Source: Erythrophleum ivorense
Lineage: Eukaryota; Streptophyta; Magnoliopsida; Fabales; Fabaceae
Reading direction: 5' to 3'
DNA length: 64,000 nucleotides
NCBI GenBank assembly: GCA_026724425.1
Contig: JAIUCV010000009.1
Coordinates: 22,139,050-22,203,049, forward strand
Shown: one piece after another, positions 10,569-22,700 of the stretch
Position numbering within the stretch: the first letter of the stretch is position 1
Layout: each line of letters opens with the position of its first letter
The notes under the pieces: generated by a model
The model's input: only the letters and a program-made list of their open reading frames with translations
Database searches by the model: none
Told to the model about the DNA's origin: nothing
Made by a program: the position numbers and the translations under genes

Positions 10569-10746
10569 GAAGGCTGATCCTCACCAATTATGCTTTGTAC
10601 TTCGAGTCTTTGGGAGTTGGCTTGTACGAGAAAGCTGTTCGATATGATTTAGCAACAGATATGAAACAGGTCATAAAACCTGACTTGACTGGACCCCTTG
10701 GTGCTCGTCTTTTTGATAAAGCTGTGATGTATAAGTCAACTTCTGT
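10569..10746 (+). CDS. DUF639 gene, visible exon 1
   Basis: Acceptor ACTTTGTAG before 10569, donor GTATGT after 10746, entered in phase 1 and left in phase 2. Encodes GRLILTNYALYFES through MYKSTS. Confidence 0.85.
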
Positions 10747-13700
10747 GTATGTTATCTGGTGATGTATATAATAAACAACTTGTCTATATATGTAACTCAT
10801 CAGGACTTCCTTTTCACATCAACTTTTATGATTTTTTTAAATGTATTGACAGAGAAGAGCCCGTTTATTTCGAATTCCCTGAATTTAAAGCTAACATGCG
10901 GCGTGACTATTGGTTGGACATTTGTCTTGAGATTTTTCGTGCTCACAAGTTTTTAAGGAAATACAACCATAAAGAGATTCAGAAATCCGAAGTACTTGCC
11001 AGGGCTATTTTGGGAATCTTCCGCTATCGTGCAGTTAGAGAGGCTTTCCAATTTTTCTCATCCCACTATAAAACTTTACTTGTATTTAACCTAGCAGAAA
11101 CTCTTCCAGGGGGAGATGTCATCCTGGAAACTCTGTCAAGTCGCTTGACAAATTTGACTACTTTTGTTGATAAATGTATTTCTGGTACCATAGATACTAA
11201 AAGGCAACTGGCAGTGTCCCTGGCATCTGTTTTGACACTTGTTCGTCTTGGATTCATACTACCAAAGGCGGCTGATATTTATGAAGAAGCAGCTGTTGAT
11301 GGTGATGTTCGTGTTGGTGAGACAACTCCATTGGAAGCAGCAGTGAAACAATCTATTCTTGACACAGGAAGGGCGCAAGCTGCACAGGCAACCGTGGACC
11401 AAGTGAAGGTCGAAGGCATTGATACAAATGTTGCAGTAATGAAGGTTGATTGTGATTTTCATTTCATAATTTTTTATTGGCAAAAACGACAGATACTTCC
11501 ATTTGATTATTATTGGAATATAAAGAGACAAAAAGAAGAGGGGGGGAAGCAAACTAAAATCTAAAAATAGTTTTAATGTACTCTAACAAATTAGAACTTC
11601 AAATGCTTCTTCGGCACCACAAAATGCTAGTGGTGGATTAATTTATATTTGAAGTACAAAAACTGAATATTTCATGTGTTTTTTATTGGGTCTTTTTTTT
11701 TTTGGGCTGCATATCCAAGCCCAATCTGAATTCCTTGTTTCATGCCATGAAAACATAATCTAGCCCCATAGATAAGCTCAATGGGTTTGGCTATCCATTG
11801 ACTGCTTTAGCTTCTCAAAAGCTCATGATAAAGTTTCCCCTGGAAGATAAGGGAAAATCAAAGGAGTTTATTGTTTTAGATATGGATAATTCTTTCTACT
11901 CCTTGCAGGAACTATTATTCCCTGTCATTGAGTCTGCTGGTCATCTACAACTTTTAGCCTCGTGGAAAGACTTCTATAGATCAGCAGCATTTTTGTTAGT
12001 CACCTGTTACATGATTTTGAGGTAATTATCTTTGGTAGAGATCATGGACACTTGATTATTATTTCTCATAAATTTCCTTTATTTGCTCTGATTTGTTTCC
12101 TGATTATTGGCCCTCTATTTTATTAGCCTTTAGTAGATTCCGAATTGCTATGATTTGCTGCTGGTTGTTTAGGATTGGATTGGAGATTTGTCTCCTTTCT
12201 TCCCTTATTTGTGTACATTTTTTCTTCAATAACCAATATCAAAGTGCTTCAGACTGATAATGGGAGGCAGTTCTTTAATTCTATCTTGGGTACTTATTTG
12301 AGTGACCATGGCATAATCCACCAAAATTCTTGTGTGGATAGTCCTCAACAAAATGGGTCTCTAAGAAAAAAAATAGGCATCTTTTTTAAGTTGATAGTTC
12401 TCTCATAATAGCATCAAATATGCCAAAATACTACTGAAGAGAAGCGCACTTATTGCTACCTACCTTATAAATAGATTGCCTCTAGAACCTTGAAGTTCAC
12501 TACTCCTTGCGACCAACTTCTTTAGTTCTACCCTAATACATATACAATTTCCACCTTACCTCCCAAAATCTTTGGTTGCACTTCCATTGTTCACCTTTAT
12601 CATAGAGGCAAACTTGATCCTACATCCATCAAGTGTGTGTTCCTAGGTTATTGTCTCACCAAAAAAGGGTACAAATGTTTACTCTCCTATTCATAACAAA
12701 TTTTACATTACTATTGATGTGACATTTTTTGAGACATAACCTCTATTACAAATGTTTACATTACCATTCAAGGGGAGATTCATGATGAATGGAATTTTTA
12801 ACACCTCTATTACCCTACCCAAGACCTCTCATGCTACTCCACCCTCTACTCCTATTGCTCATGAATATCCAAAGAGTCAAGATTACTTTGAGGTTCCATA
12901 CCTGGACTTGGAATTGAGGATTGGTTCTGCTCAGAAAATGGGCCAGCCTCTACCTCTTGAGCTTTTGTCTTTCTGGTGCAGACAATGAGCTCTTTTTCCT
13001 CCAAATTCTTGTCTTCATGATCCTGATTTATTATTTTCTCAGGTTTAGTATCAGGGTTGAGGATTTCAGTGACTGTAGGAGCTAAAACAACTTCAGTAGA
13101 CTTTGATTCAGTGGCTGGATTGGCTTTGTCAGGCAAGATTTCAAGAGAAACAGTGGTAGGGATGGGCTGTGTAGAGGTAGTAGGCTGTTGGCTAGGAATA
13201 TTGGGCTCAAAAACACATGATTTGTCAATGAAAAAACTCCATTAATGTTGCTGGACAGTGCTCTCCCCCTAAATGGACGTTTTTGTATATAAGGTTGATC
13301 TTCCTCAAAAGTAACATCCATAAACACAAAATTTGTGCAAAGTGGGAGAATAGCCCTTGTACCCCTTTTGAGAGGCAGAATACCCAACAAATATGTATTT
13401 AACAGCCTTGGGGTCAAGTTTGTTATTGTGAGAAAGGTGCACAAAACAGGTACAGCCAAACACTTTGATTGGAAAGGTAGAAATAACATAGGTACTAGGG
13501 AAAACATTTAGGAGAAAATTGCAAGGGACCTGAAATTTTAGAGCTTTGGTTGGCATTCTATTGATAAGGTATGCTGAGGTGAGAATGGCTTCCCCCCAAA
13601 GATTTTTGAGGACATTCATAGTGAATATAAGTGACCTAGCCACCTCTAGAAGATGCTTATTCTTTCTTTTAGCAATCCCATTTTGTTAGGGGGTGTGGAT

Positions 13701-16700
13701 GCAAGAGCTTTGATGGTGTATTCCCTTCTAAACTAGAAAAGTTTTAAGCTGGCTATTGAAATATTCCTTCCCATTATCGATTCTAAGGACTTTGATGGGG
13801 GTTTGAAACTGAGTTTGGATAAATTGGTGGAAGGTTTTGAAGATATATGGCACCTCAGATTTTTCTCTCATGAGATACACCCACATCACTCTTGTATGAT
13901 CAACAAAAATTAACAAACCACCTAACACCTAAATACCTTTAATTTGAGATGGCCCCAAACATCACTATATACAAGATGGAAAGGATGGGAAGGTTTATAG
14001 TCTTGAGTAGGGTAGTTGGACTTAGTGTGTTTAGCAAGATGGCATGAGTCACAATGAAAGAGGGCAGTACTTTTATTAAATAAATCAGGATACATTCTTT
14101 GCATGTATTTTACATTTGGGTGGCCTAAAGGATAGTGCCACAATACAAATCATAATCATAACTTGCAGAAGTGTATCCTCCTTTATTTTGAGTAGTTATA
14201 CCCATAAGATAGAAGTCAACTACCTCCTTAGCATTGCCAATCATCTTCTTGGATGTCAAATCATGAAAAATACATTCATCATCCACAAAATTAGCTATAC
14301 AGCCTTTCTCCTGGATCACTTTGCTGATTGACAATAAGTTGCAGCCAAGTTTAGGACCTAGTAAGACATTTTCATAATAAGATTTTCAAAAATTGTCATT
14401 GTGCCCAAATTAGTAACAATGGCTAAAGTTCCATATGCTATTTTGACCTTTAAAGAGTTGTTACATGGTTAATAGTGTCAAAAAGAGAGGGATTATTGTA
14501 AAACCTTAACCTCTTGGCTCCCAAACCATCGTTCCATAAGCTATCTCAAAATATCCCATGTATATTGGAAGAAAGCATACACTTTCACACATGGAAAGTT
14601 GTGTAATTGGAAGGCCACATACAGAATTTATAGCTCTAGGGACTATATCAACTCATCAATATCATTTTCCATTCATAACAAATTTGTACAAGTCATACAC
14701 ATCACAAAACAACCCAAGAGTTTTGGATTTCAAAGCACAGTCCACAATTTCAATAGTTTGCTCTCAGGTTATAGTGACAGAATTTTGGCATCAAATTCAA
14801 AATTAAATCTAGAAAAATTGAAATCAAGTAAATCATAGTTTTTTGGAAAGCTCTGAATGTCCACAATAGGTTAAAAATCATTCCATGCCATGAAAACATC
14901 ATCTGGACCATGATTGACAATAGAAAAGCACCAAAGGTTCAGCTACCCAAGTTTGTTGTCACAGGTTACTGATATAAACTTCAAAAATTCATAACTAATT
15001 CTAGAAAAATCAAAATCCAACAAAATATACCATTTTGAAAAGCTACAGATGTTAAATTTATGCTAAAAATAAGGCCAGAGCAAAATAGAAATGTTTAGCT
15101 ATTGAAAATCGATGAAATAGTACCAAAGGTACTGCTATGTTACTGGTGTTGACTCCAAACTTCAAAAATTCATATATCTCTGCTCATATCTCAAAATGAG
15201 GTGATCTCAGTGGCCATGGAAAACTTATTAAATCTAGTTTATGCTTGTAAAATTTCATAACCATTGAATACTATTTGACCCTCGAATGACACATGAGAAG
15301 AAACTGACCATATGAATAGTATCTGAACCATTTCAGCAGTTTTTTGCCAACTTTGAAAATTCATAATTAATTCTCTAGAGCTCCAAATAATCTGGTTTTT
15401 GGCTTCCTAAAAAGCTTTAGATGAGACCTATATGCATGCCAAATTTCATAGAAAAATTCGTCCATTTGGTTAGTTTGTGACGTAGGGTTGCATAATGACA
15501 TTTTTATATCTCTCAAAGGGTAAAAAATAGTCCACTTTGGCTTCTAGCTTTTCCAAGATCACTTGAGCACATGGGAAAGCATAAAAATAACCTACTAAAC
15601 ATGTCCCAATGGTCCAAAAACCTAAACCTCACAAATTCACTCTCCCACTTGATGATATACACAAGGAACATATATGCATCATCTTGCATTTCCATGTCAA
15701 AAACATACACTATCATTCATATGGTCCAATTCTCATATATACATCATATATCCATACTTTTACGAGTGTTTAAGGGCTCATACATCATATACATCATAGG
15801 AGTACATCATTTGACAATATTATAGTTACAAAATGAACAAATAACAACTCCTTTGTCACTCTCCTTGCTCTAAAGTGTGGTGGCTCCCATTCTTTGTCTC
15901 ACTTGGTCCACCTAGACATGTAAGGCAATGGGGAGGGAAGAGTGAGATTCTAGGAATACCAGTAGCTCTTCACCCTTTTCAATTATATATAATGAATGCA
16001 AATTCAAGTCCAAAGATGAATGCATGGTAATCTGGCAACTCATGAACATCCATGAAATATTTCTCTCATTCAAGAAAACATACTCATCATACATAGGCTT
16101 GCCAAGACAATGATTTAGCCTCACCTATTTTCTTTGAGATTTTTGGACTTGCCTCACCCACTTTCAAAGGACTTTTGATAAGTCTCACTCTTCTAGAGAA
16201 TTTTGGCTTTGTTTCACCCATTCTTAGGGACTTTTGGCTCATCTTCATCCTTGCTAAGGAACTTTTGGCTTCACCAAGTTCATGCAAGCCAAAAAACATT
16301 CATAAAACATCTTTCAAGGGCATAAACAAAGCAACATGGTACTATGGCATATGGACATTGGCTAGAAACATGTTGCATAGCATAAACATACATACACACA
16401 TCCAAAGACAAGAAACCATTCAAGAATGCATGAGAGAAAGGAGAGAGAGTTACCTTGGAGCCAATGTCACACTTTTTCTTTCGATTCTTCCTCCCTCTTC
16501 TCAGCCAAGACTTGAAACGTGGAGGCACTAATTTCTCTTGACCTAGACACATCAAATGAGACATGCTTAGATCATTGGAATGAGTTCTAGTCTTATACAA
16601 CTCCTATGCATGCTCACTTTCTCACTTGCCTCCATAATGCTTCCGTATAAGACATAACAAAGCAACTATTGGAATCCAATATCTTGGCTTCATTTTCTCT

Positions 16701-19700
16701 TTCATTCTAGGTCTCTTGACTCTATTTAGACTCCTTGGAGTTATCATATATTCATTTTGAGGAGCCTAGGTAAGAGTTGCTTAATTATGCTATATTATGG
16801 AGCCTATACCTCCATCTCATAATCCAAGTTTTCTAAAAAATTTTTCAAGGCTTCCTCTCATATTCTTCCATCATATGTAGTGCCATTTTAGCCTTGGAAC
16901 AAATTAAAACACTCCCTAAGTGCTACTTCTAGCTTCGGCCAAGACTATGTTTCCTTTGGTACTAATGGAAGTTGTTTTGCTTTCTTTTATGGGAGATATA
17001 TGTGGGAGACTTCCTTAATGTCTTAGGGACTCACACAAACTCTTGGACACCTCAAATTATAGCTAGAAAGTTTCCTACAAGTCAAGGTGCAAGTGAAACC
17101 CTAGACTTGTTATCTTGAATTTTAATAGTTCTTTTTGGGATTTTTTTGCATATACTTGTTCCTCACACTCCAAAACTTATGATTCTCTCTTGCTAGGACC
17201 AGAATTCATCCTCCCTTGATTAGGCTCTAAATGGGATGAAACACATACAAGAAGGACAACCAAGGAAGTGCATGAAAAACAAGACAAGTTACCTTGATTC
17301 TAGGCTTGTTTCAAGAGCTCTTTCATTTGGTATGCTCTTCTCCTTCAAACTCTATCTTCCTCTCTCTGAGCCAAACTCAAAATAGATCCAAATCATTCAT
17401 GGAAACCATATAAAGAAAAAGGACAAGAAGGAGAACAAGGTTACTAAAGGAAGGAGCTTAAATTTCTACACTTTTCTTACCTTTTTCTTGGATTTTTTTC
17501 CTCCTATTCTTCATCCCTCTTAGTGCGCCCTTCTCTGCTAGTCCTCTCTCTGTTTTGGCCAGAAAATAAGTCGGTCTAAGTGAGGGAGGAGAAGGAGCAC
17601 GACATATATCATATGGTTTCTTAACTTTGTTGCTTAAAATTTCCATTTGCGTCCTGCTTTCTTGGCTTTTTCATTTTAGGCTCATTTGAGCTCTTTTTTT
17701 AGAACCGTCTTTTCCATCATAAAATTTAGGTTCTCTAACTTATAAAATGCTTTTGGAATTACTCAAATTGGATCTAAAACCTTCTCGAATGAAAAGGTTA
17801 AAGTTCGGGTCAACCAACGTTCTAAATCGTAAATTGGAGAGTTTTTAACTGTTCTAAGGGTTCTTATAATTTTTAAGGCCTCTAAGAACCTTGAGAAACT
17901 TATTTTTCTTATTTAAAAATTCCTCCTATAAGTTTTCCAAAAAGTGTTCGAAATTACGAAAATATCACTGCAGCTTTGTTAAATTTCGTGTGGTTATTCT
18001 TGCTCCATTTTCAGGGTACCTCTGGCCTTAGATCCTCTTTATTTGAGGTCTAGATTATTGCTCTAATTTCGTTGGATCTCAAATCATTCGATCTGGGTGA
18101 CTTCTTTTTATATCCGGTGCATTTCGTACATTTACGAATAAACTGGACATTACGTTTCTCACATTTACGGAGGAAATGGATGTTACAATTATTAGACATA
18201 TGATCAGATACACTAGAGTCCACCACCCATGTATGGTCATTTAAAGACCTTGTGTTCAAGGCAAATGGGAAGTTACTTGACTGGGCTATATGCCTAGTAC
18301 TTACAATGTCCTTATTATTTTCAGCAATGCTTTGGATAACAAATAGTTTCTACAAAAGGTTGAGTTGCTCATGGGTGAACAAATTTGACTCTCTTGTGAT
18401 TGCTTCTTCAGTTATAGTATTATATCCTTTTGCATCTCCTTTAGGTCATGGCTTCCAATTAGGAGGCTTACCATGCAATTTCCAACAAGCTTCCTTGGTA
18501 TGACCTGATTTGTGACAGTGGTCACACCAAGGTCTCCCTCCTTTCTTTTGCCAATTGTTAGAGGGCTGATTTGAGGGACCATGAGCTGCAAGAGCTGAAG
18601 GCCTACCACTGTTTTGAACATTTTGGGGGCTGTGCAGCATATTCTTATTGCTTTCTTTCCTTCATGCTTCAGAGATGGCTTTATGGAGGAAAGGAAATGG
18701 TTTAGTTGCAAGGATTCTCTCCCTTAACTGTTCAAACTTGTCATTAAGCCCAAATAAAAATTTGTATATGCATTTCCTCTCAACTATTTTCTTGTAGTTG
18801 GCTATGTCAGTGCTTCAGCTCCAAGTGATAGTCTCAATCATGTCAAAATGTTGCCAATATTTGAAAAGCAAAGAAAAGTATTGAACAATAGTAAGATCTC
18901 CTTGCCTCAAGTCGTGAAGAATACCTTCAATCTGATACCATTCCATTGTATTTTCACTAGTGGAGTAGGTTTCACAAGTGGATTCCCAGATCTCTTGGGC
19001 AAGGTATATTACCTGTGAGATAGCTTGCTTTTCCCTTCCCCTTCACGCAGATGAGGACACTAGATGACCATTGTAGGTAATTACTCCCATTGAGCTTATG
19101 TCCAGTGATGAGGACTGGAGTAGGCTCAGATAAGTGTTGTTGTGACCAAAACTCCTTGAGTGGCTGGAGCAGAATGGGTTGCTCTAGTTTCAGAGCTTTG
19201 CGCATCATGGATCTCAATGTTGAAGGCCCTAAAGTCCCCAAAATTGATAGTGGATGTATCAGGCATTTGGAGGCTTTGATACCTTGAAGATAATAGAGAG
19301 GAAAACTGATCTAAATGCCTTGTTTTATTTAAATGATAGAGTCTAAATTTATAGGGACTATGGTGACATGATTACCACTAGAATACCATAATTTTTGCTG
19401 ACCATTAAGGAAAGAAATAAAGGTACAAATCAGAGAAAAATAAATGACAATAAAGTGTTGACTTAATCTCAAATAATTTGGGATTAAACAGGTACAAATA
19501 AATGGCCATAAAGTGTTGACTTGATTCCAAATATTCTGGGATTAAATCTCATAAAACCAGATAAGAAAATAAGGAATTAATGCCAAGGATACAGAGAGAA
19601 AACACAGCAATCACCAACAAATAAGATAACAACAAATTAGATAATAATTTAAATAATAAATTACATTACAACTAACACGTCCCTTCAAGCTAGGAATAGA

Positions 19701-22700
19701 TGTTAATCATTCCTAACTTGGATATGAAATTATCAAAGAAAGGCTTTGGCAATGCCTTGGTGAAAATATTTGCAATTTGTTGACTTGATTGTGTGTATGC
19801 TAGGCTGATTATTCCTTCAACTTTTTTTTGATAAAATGTCTATTAATCTCAACATGTTTGGTATGGTTATGATGGAATTGATTTGTTGCAATACTAATAG
19901 CTGCTTGGCTATCACTATACAATTTAATAAAACCACCTTCAAGTTGCTTTAGTTCATTTAGAGACCTTTTTAGCCACTTCCCTTCACAAATACTTAAAGC
20001 CATAGCTCTAAATTTAGCCTTTGCACTACTCCTTGCAACAACGAACTGTTTGTTACTCCTCGATATGACTATATTCCCCCATACATATGTACAAAATCTT
20101 GATATGGATCTTTTATCGGTAATTGAGCCTGCTCAATTAGCATTTGAATATACTTGGATATCCTTATTCCCCTTTTTTTTTTTTTTGGGAAGAATAGGCC
20201 TTTTCCAAGAGTCATTTTTAGGTATCTTAGTATTCTATCCACTGCATTAAGGTATTCTTCTATTAGGTTATTCATAAATTGACTTGCAACACTTACTACA
20301 AACCCGAGGTCTGGTCTAATGTTGAGATAAGTAAATGAATTTCCCCACTAGGTGTCGATATCTCCCTTTGTCTAAAGGAACACTCCTTGCTAATGTTAGT
20401 GATTTAACCAAACAACTATGTTTTGCTTCTTACTCTTCTATGAAACGAGGTTTCCTCTCACAAAGATGTTGATCTTTTGTCAATTGGAGAACCTACCCAA
20501 TCTGGATTAGAAAACCCTTCTAAATTACAATGACTGGATGCACCCAATTCAAGGAGCCATGGACCAACAGAACAAGACCTTGTAAAGTAAACTGCAGGAT
20601 TACTGGTCTGAGCAGTAGAAGCTATTGTGAATTGTTGGGTAGCCTAATTCATGTAGGATGAGGGAGAAAAAGGGGAGAAGGTAGAAGAAGGGGGAAGAAG
20701 ATAGAAGAAGGGGAAAGAAAATAGAAGAAATGGGGGAAGATATTAGAAGAAATAAAGAGGAAAGAGGAAGAAAAGGGGGAGACAAGCAGATATTTTGAAA
20801 GTACTTTATTATCAATCGAGTTTAGGTTCTCCAAATGCAATTGCAAAGACTTATATTTATAGAACTTTAATCCTAATCCTAATAAAAAATAACTTCTAAT
20901 AATAAAAGATAAATATATAAAATCTTAATCCTCTTGAAAGTCAAATACCTAATCTTAAAAATAATTAAAAACTAACAAAAAGATAATTATTAAAGCCTAA
21001 CAAAAAGATAACTAATTTTAATTCTAATCTTAATAAAATATTATTTCTTATATTTATTTTTAATCCATAATTTACAAATAATTAATAATAATCTTCCTAT
21101 TCCTTTCGCATTTTCCATTACTAATATTATAAGTACTCATCATAGTTGACTTCATAAAGTTGATATATTGTTAAGGTTGTTTCTTAGATGGATATAAGCA
21201 AGGTAGCCTAATATTATAGCTGCTTAAATTACGTTGGCAGTACATGGTGGTTTACCATTCAGAGAACAGCATGGTCTCTATGTGTGCCAAATGAATTAGA
21301 GTATGTACAATTAACTCTTTGAAATCAAAGCACTAGAACCTGTACGGGGTGCATTAGAGTGAGTAACTAATGAAGAATAAGAAAAACATAGCAGCTGTGA
21401 AAACACATACTTCAGGGAAGGAGTAGTGGAGCTGGCCAAAATTTGATTCTAAACTTGCTCAATACTAGCAGTCATATGTATGAATTTATTCATTTTTCCT
21501 TGAGAGCTTCAACCTTGCCAGGAAAGGTCTCCATATTGATATCTTGCTATCTCAGGCTTAATGCATAGGAGACAATGCTACAAAATCATTGAATATCATT
21601 AGTATATAGACACTTAGCCCTATACCATAATTTGTAATAAGTCTTATAGGATCAAAAAATAATGAGCAATTTAGAGTCAGTAGATTGCCACAGGACAGAC
21701 ACTGCACAACTGGACATTAATCTGCTTCCACTTTAGTTTATTAGTGTTGGAAATATTGGCGCTTTCTTGATGTGGTAAGTGGTCCTCATACCATGAACAA
21801 TTTGCAGCCCCAGGGAATTTTTCTGAAGTAAATGCAGGAAATGCACTAATTACAGGAGAAAAAAATATTGGATTTGGCAGTAGGGGAGCTGGTAGAGGTA
21901 AACATTCTGCTTTTTTGGAAGGAAGGCATCCATAGGAAGCCTTAAACAGACCTGGAAAGACACAAAAACAGGATTAACAGCAAGGCAATACCCAGAACAC
22001 GTCAAGATGAAGAGGTGAGAAGAGGTTCACTGCCCGTGGCTTCAACAAAGAGAACATATAGGAAACAGAAGATCAGAAGTCTGTGTGACAGTCGCTGCAG
22101 ATGGCAGCGGCCCATGTAACACACAGCAGTGTACAGGAGACTAGGCAGGACTTTGGGGTGGCATGTGAAGGGTTGGAGTTTGGGGTTACGCTGGTCAAAG
22201 CCTTCTGTCCTTGATCCAAGTGTCATTGGCGCTTGGTATTTGTTGGAGATGTATTTGGCCACTGAAAAACCAATAAATAGGTCAATGCTGCTTGTAACAC
22301 AGCAAGCAGAACCCTAATTCTTTCTCTCCCCAAGCTATGGTACCATGTGAGGAGAGATTTTGGAAAGCAGAAGAAGAATACAGCTATCTTGATATCTGTA
22401 TTTTTAACATTTAGTTCTAACAGTGAATCTTACAAATTTTACTTGTCTTATGTGTTATTATGTAATGACTACCTTGTGTTGAAATTCATACTTATTGTTG
22501 AAAATTAATTATGAAATTGATCTAAAAGCATATTAATCAAGGAACCAATACGGTTAATATATCCTTTGACAGATGTTGCAGCTCCCTGACTCATGCTTGA
22601 CATCCACATCAAACCCATCAAATCTATGGGATCTCTGTCTTTTGCTCATGAGTTTTTGTTGGCATGCCCATCTCAAGAAACACCATGTTACTGTCACCAT

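Larger units (their letters stand above)
12852..19677 (-). mobile_element. minus-strand copia element, 5' two-thirds, split by a gypsy solo LTR
   Basis: Right to left it reads LTR (19285-19677), primer site, gag, zinc knuckle, protease | 3.7-kb gypsy LTR | rest of protease, pre-integrase, integrase, linker. It is cut off at about 12,860 before RT. Removing 14497-18187 and one target duplication brings the two protease halves back in line. Many stops remain. Confidence 0.85.

Noticed and set aside
10588..10800. Minus-strand frame over DUF639 exon 1
   Set aside because: Shadow of the real exon; the plus frame has the conserved family text and splice sites.
20600..20846. Minus-strand hydrophobic Ser/Leu/Phe frames resembling a membrane protein
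   Set aside because: Produced by the GAAGAAGGGG repeat; composition only.
22002..22262. Minus-strand 86-codon frame with TFxxHPKVLPS-type text
   Set aside because: No recognisable domain, no splice or promoter context, and it lies in the intron of an active gene.
22330..22360. A further copia primer site (GCTATGGTACCATGTG)
   Set aside because: Too many differences from the tRNA-Met complement, and no LTR pair nearby.
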